DNA of 6,173 nucleotides from NCBI GenBank assembly GCA_007134405.1, contig SLKW01000261.1, positions 1 to 6,173 of the forward strand. The letters are read 5' to 3'. The notes under the pieces are model-generated. The model was not told where the DNA came from. It ran no database searches and was given only the letters and a program-made list of their open reading frames with translations. Position 1 is the stretch's first letter. Every line of letters begins with the position of its first letter. Made by a program: the position numbers and the translations under genes. Origin of the DNA: Paracoccaceae bacterium (lineage in GTDB: Bacteria; Pseudomonadota; Alphaproteobacteria; Rhodobacterales; Rhodobacteraceae). Positions 5,063-6,173 of the stretch are shown here, one piece after another.

Positions 5063-5536
5063 ATGGATGTCATGCTGGCCTATGACAATTCGCGCAACGC
5101 GCGCATCGCCCTTTCGGCGGTGAAGGACCTTCTGGGCGGTCTCAAGCCCACGATCACGCTGATCTCGGTCGTCGAGGATGTCGGCTCGTCGACCGCCGTC
5201 GCCGACGACATGTTCGCAGAGCAATACGCCGAGCAGAAAGCCGGCGTCGAGGCGGCCGCCGCCGAGCTGGCCGAGGCGGGCTTCGAGGCGCATGTGCTGC
5301 TGGCCGAGGGCGACGCGCGCAAGATGATCCTGCGCGCCATCGATGAGCGCAAGCCTGACCTGCTGGTCATGGCGCGCCACAGCCACAAGCCCGATCCCGG
5401 GCCGTTCAACTTCATCACCAAGCGGATCGACGCGCTGGTCGAGGAATTCGACCACATGACCTTCGGTTCGGTGTCGGCCTTTCTGGCCCGCCGGGCGGAA
5501 TGCCCGCTGCTGATCATTCCCACGCACGCCGACTGA
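5063..5536 (+). CDS. Universal stress protein (UspA family), atypical nucleotide loop
   Basis: This 157-residue cytoplasmic UspA-fold protein starts at the ATG at 5063, preceded by GAGGAG with a 6-base gap. An upstream in-frame GTG (5006) is disfavoured because it has no ribosome-binding site. The fold is recognised from the first strand with Asp8 (MDVMLAYDNSRNARIAL), the GDARKMIL helix (83-90), DLLVMARHSH (99-108) and the closing FGSVSAFLARRAECPLLIIP (134-153). ATP-binding family members carry G-x2-G-x9-G-S/T after the DLLVM strand. Here the first glycine is Ala104, the second position is not glycine, and about 25 residues separate the strand from Gly135-Ser136, so nucleotide binding may be altered. 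It heads a probable operon with narK behind an FNR box, consistent with an anaerobic stress protein such as the Anr-controlled ones of Pseudomonas. Its exact role is unknown. Confidence 0.88.
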   Translation: MDVMLAYDNSRNARIALSAVKDLLGGLKPTITLISVVEDVGSSTAVADDMFAEQYAEQKAGVEAAAAELAEAGFEAHVLLAEGDARKMILRAIDERKPDLLVMARHSHKPDPGPFNFITKRIDALVEEFDHMTFGSVSAFLARRAECPLLIIPTHAD

Positions 5537-5566
5537 GCGGCGCCCGCCCCCTTTTCGAGGTCCGAC

Positions 5567-6173
5567 ATGCAAGTCAGCGATCTTTTTCGATACAAGAACA
5601 AGCAGATCCAGGCCCTTCACCTGACCTGGATCGCGTTCTTCATCTGCTTCTACGTCTGGTTCAACATGGCGCCACTGGCGTCGTCGATGCTGCGTTCGGT
5701 CGACTGGCTGACGCGCGACGACATCCGGCTTTTCGCCATCGCCAACGTCGCGCTCACCATTCCCGCCCGGATCATCGTCGGCATGGCGCTGGACCGCTAC
5801 GGGCCGCGCCGGGTGTTCTCGGTCCTTATGGTTATCATGGCGCTGCCGACCTTCGTCTTCGCCTTCGGCGACACGCGCGAAGTGCTCTTCGTCTCGCGTC
5901 TGGTGCTCAGCTCGATCGGCGCAAGCTTCGTCGTCGGCATCCACATGACCGCGCTTTGGTTCAAGCCGCGCGACATCGGCTTTGCCGAAGGCTTCTACGC
6001 CGGCTGGGGCAACTTCGGCTCGGCCGCCGCGGCGATCACCCTGCCGACCATCGCGCTGACCATTTACGGCGGCGAGGACGGCTGGCGCTATGCCGTCGCC
6101 ACCTCGGGCGTGGTCATGGCGGGCTATGGCATCTTCTACTGGTTCGCCATCACCGACGGACCGACGGCCGACA
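5567..6173 (+). CDS. narK: NarK-family nitrate/nitrite MFS transporter, N-terminal part
   Basis: This inner-membrane transporter of the nitrate/nitrite porter family moves nitrate in and/or nitrite out for respiratory nitrate reduction. The first 202 codons are present; the gene is open to the window edge. The ATG at 5567 follows a CGAGG ribosome-binding sequence, 30 bp after the usp stop, so the two genes are likely co-transcribed. Six hydrophobic segments are visible at about 18-38, 54-74, 83-99, 105-128, 140-160 and 172-195. Arg68 in IPARIIVG sits where NarK proteins keep the substrate-binding arginine of helix 2. GMALDRYGPRR (72-82) is the MFS loop motif, and AGWGNFGS (145-152) is the first nitrate signature. 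Paracoccus-type organisms often carry a NarK1-NarK2 fusion; whether this is single or fused cannot be seen. Nitrate reductase genes would be expected next. Confidence 0.9.
   Translation, partial: MQVSDLFRYKNKQIQALHLTWIAFFICFYVWFNMAPLASSMLRSVDWLTRDDIRLFAIANVALTIPARIIVGMALDRYGPRRVFSVLMVIMALPTFVFAFGDTREVLFVSRLVLSSIGASFVVGIHMTALWFKPRDIGFAEGFYAGWGNFGSAAAAITLPTIALTIYGGEDGWRYAVATSGVVMAGYGIFYWFAITDGPTAD

Noticed and set aside
4940..5944. Minus-strand open frame of 334 codons opposite usp and narK
   Set aside because: It is antisense to two genes with clear motifs and ribosome-binding sites, and has a charged low-complexity product. It also crosses the divergent control region.
1..6173. tRNA, rRNA or CRISPR array
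   Set aside because: No cloverleaf-like sequence, rRNA-like segment or spaced repeat array of CRISPR length was seen; the only direct repeats are the 11-bp and 12-bp sets described.

Overview
The window looks like chromosomal DNA of a GC-rich, facultatively anaerobic alphaproteobacterium, most likely in the Rhodobacteraceae (Paracoccus/Roseobacter-type). This is inferred from strong G/C use at codon third positions, from a fused TAXI-type TRAP transporter, and from a Crp/Fnr regulator lying divergent to a nitrate transporter gene, as in the Paracoccus narR-narK arrangement. The species cannot be named from the sequence alone.

Layout. Positions 1-500 are one end of an IS66-family insertion sequence, with its terminal GTAAGCGG end at 500, a leader, tnpA, and the first 16 codons of tnpB running off the left edge. 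Positions 501-544 hold four phased 11-bp direct repeats that abut the IS end, and 545-630 is featureless. Three minus-strand genes follow, read from right to left: a Crp/Fnr-family regulator (4812-4066, NarR-like), a TAXI-family periplasmic binding protein (3912-2890) and a fused 4TM/12TM TRAP permease (2793-631). A perfect 10-bp stem hairpin separates the binding protein from the permease. A 250-bp divergent control region (4813-5062) holds a very good FNR-type box (TTGATCCAGGTCAA), a weaker one over the putative narR promoter, and smaller palindromes. On the plus strand come a universal stress protein (5063-5536) and, 30 bp later, the first 202 codons of a NarK-type nitrate/nitrite MFS transporter, cut by the right edge.

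How it fits together. The plus-strand pair reads as the head of an anaerobically induced nitrate-respiration operon (usp-narK, probably followed by nar genes outside the window). It would be switched on through the FNR box by FnrL and/or the adjacent NarR-like protein, which keeps the FNR DNA-contact residues E..SR but lacks the N-terminal cysteine cluster. The TRAP genes form a binding-protein/permease unit with their own candidate promoter. Their substrate is unknown, and their link to nitrate metabolism is positional only. The IS66 copy sits 3' of the permease gene and does not break it. No clearly undescribed system is visible. The most unusual points are the 11-bp repeat array at the IS junction, an apparent extra segment in the permease, and the atypical stress protein heading a narK operon.
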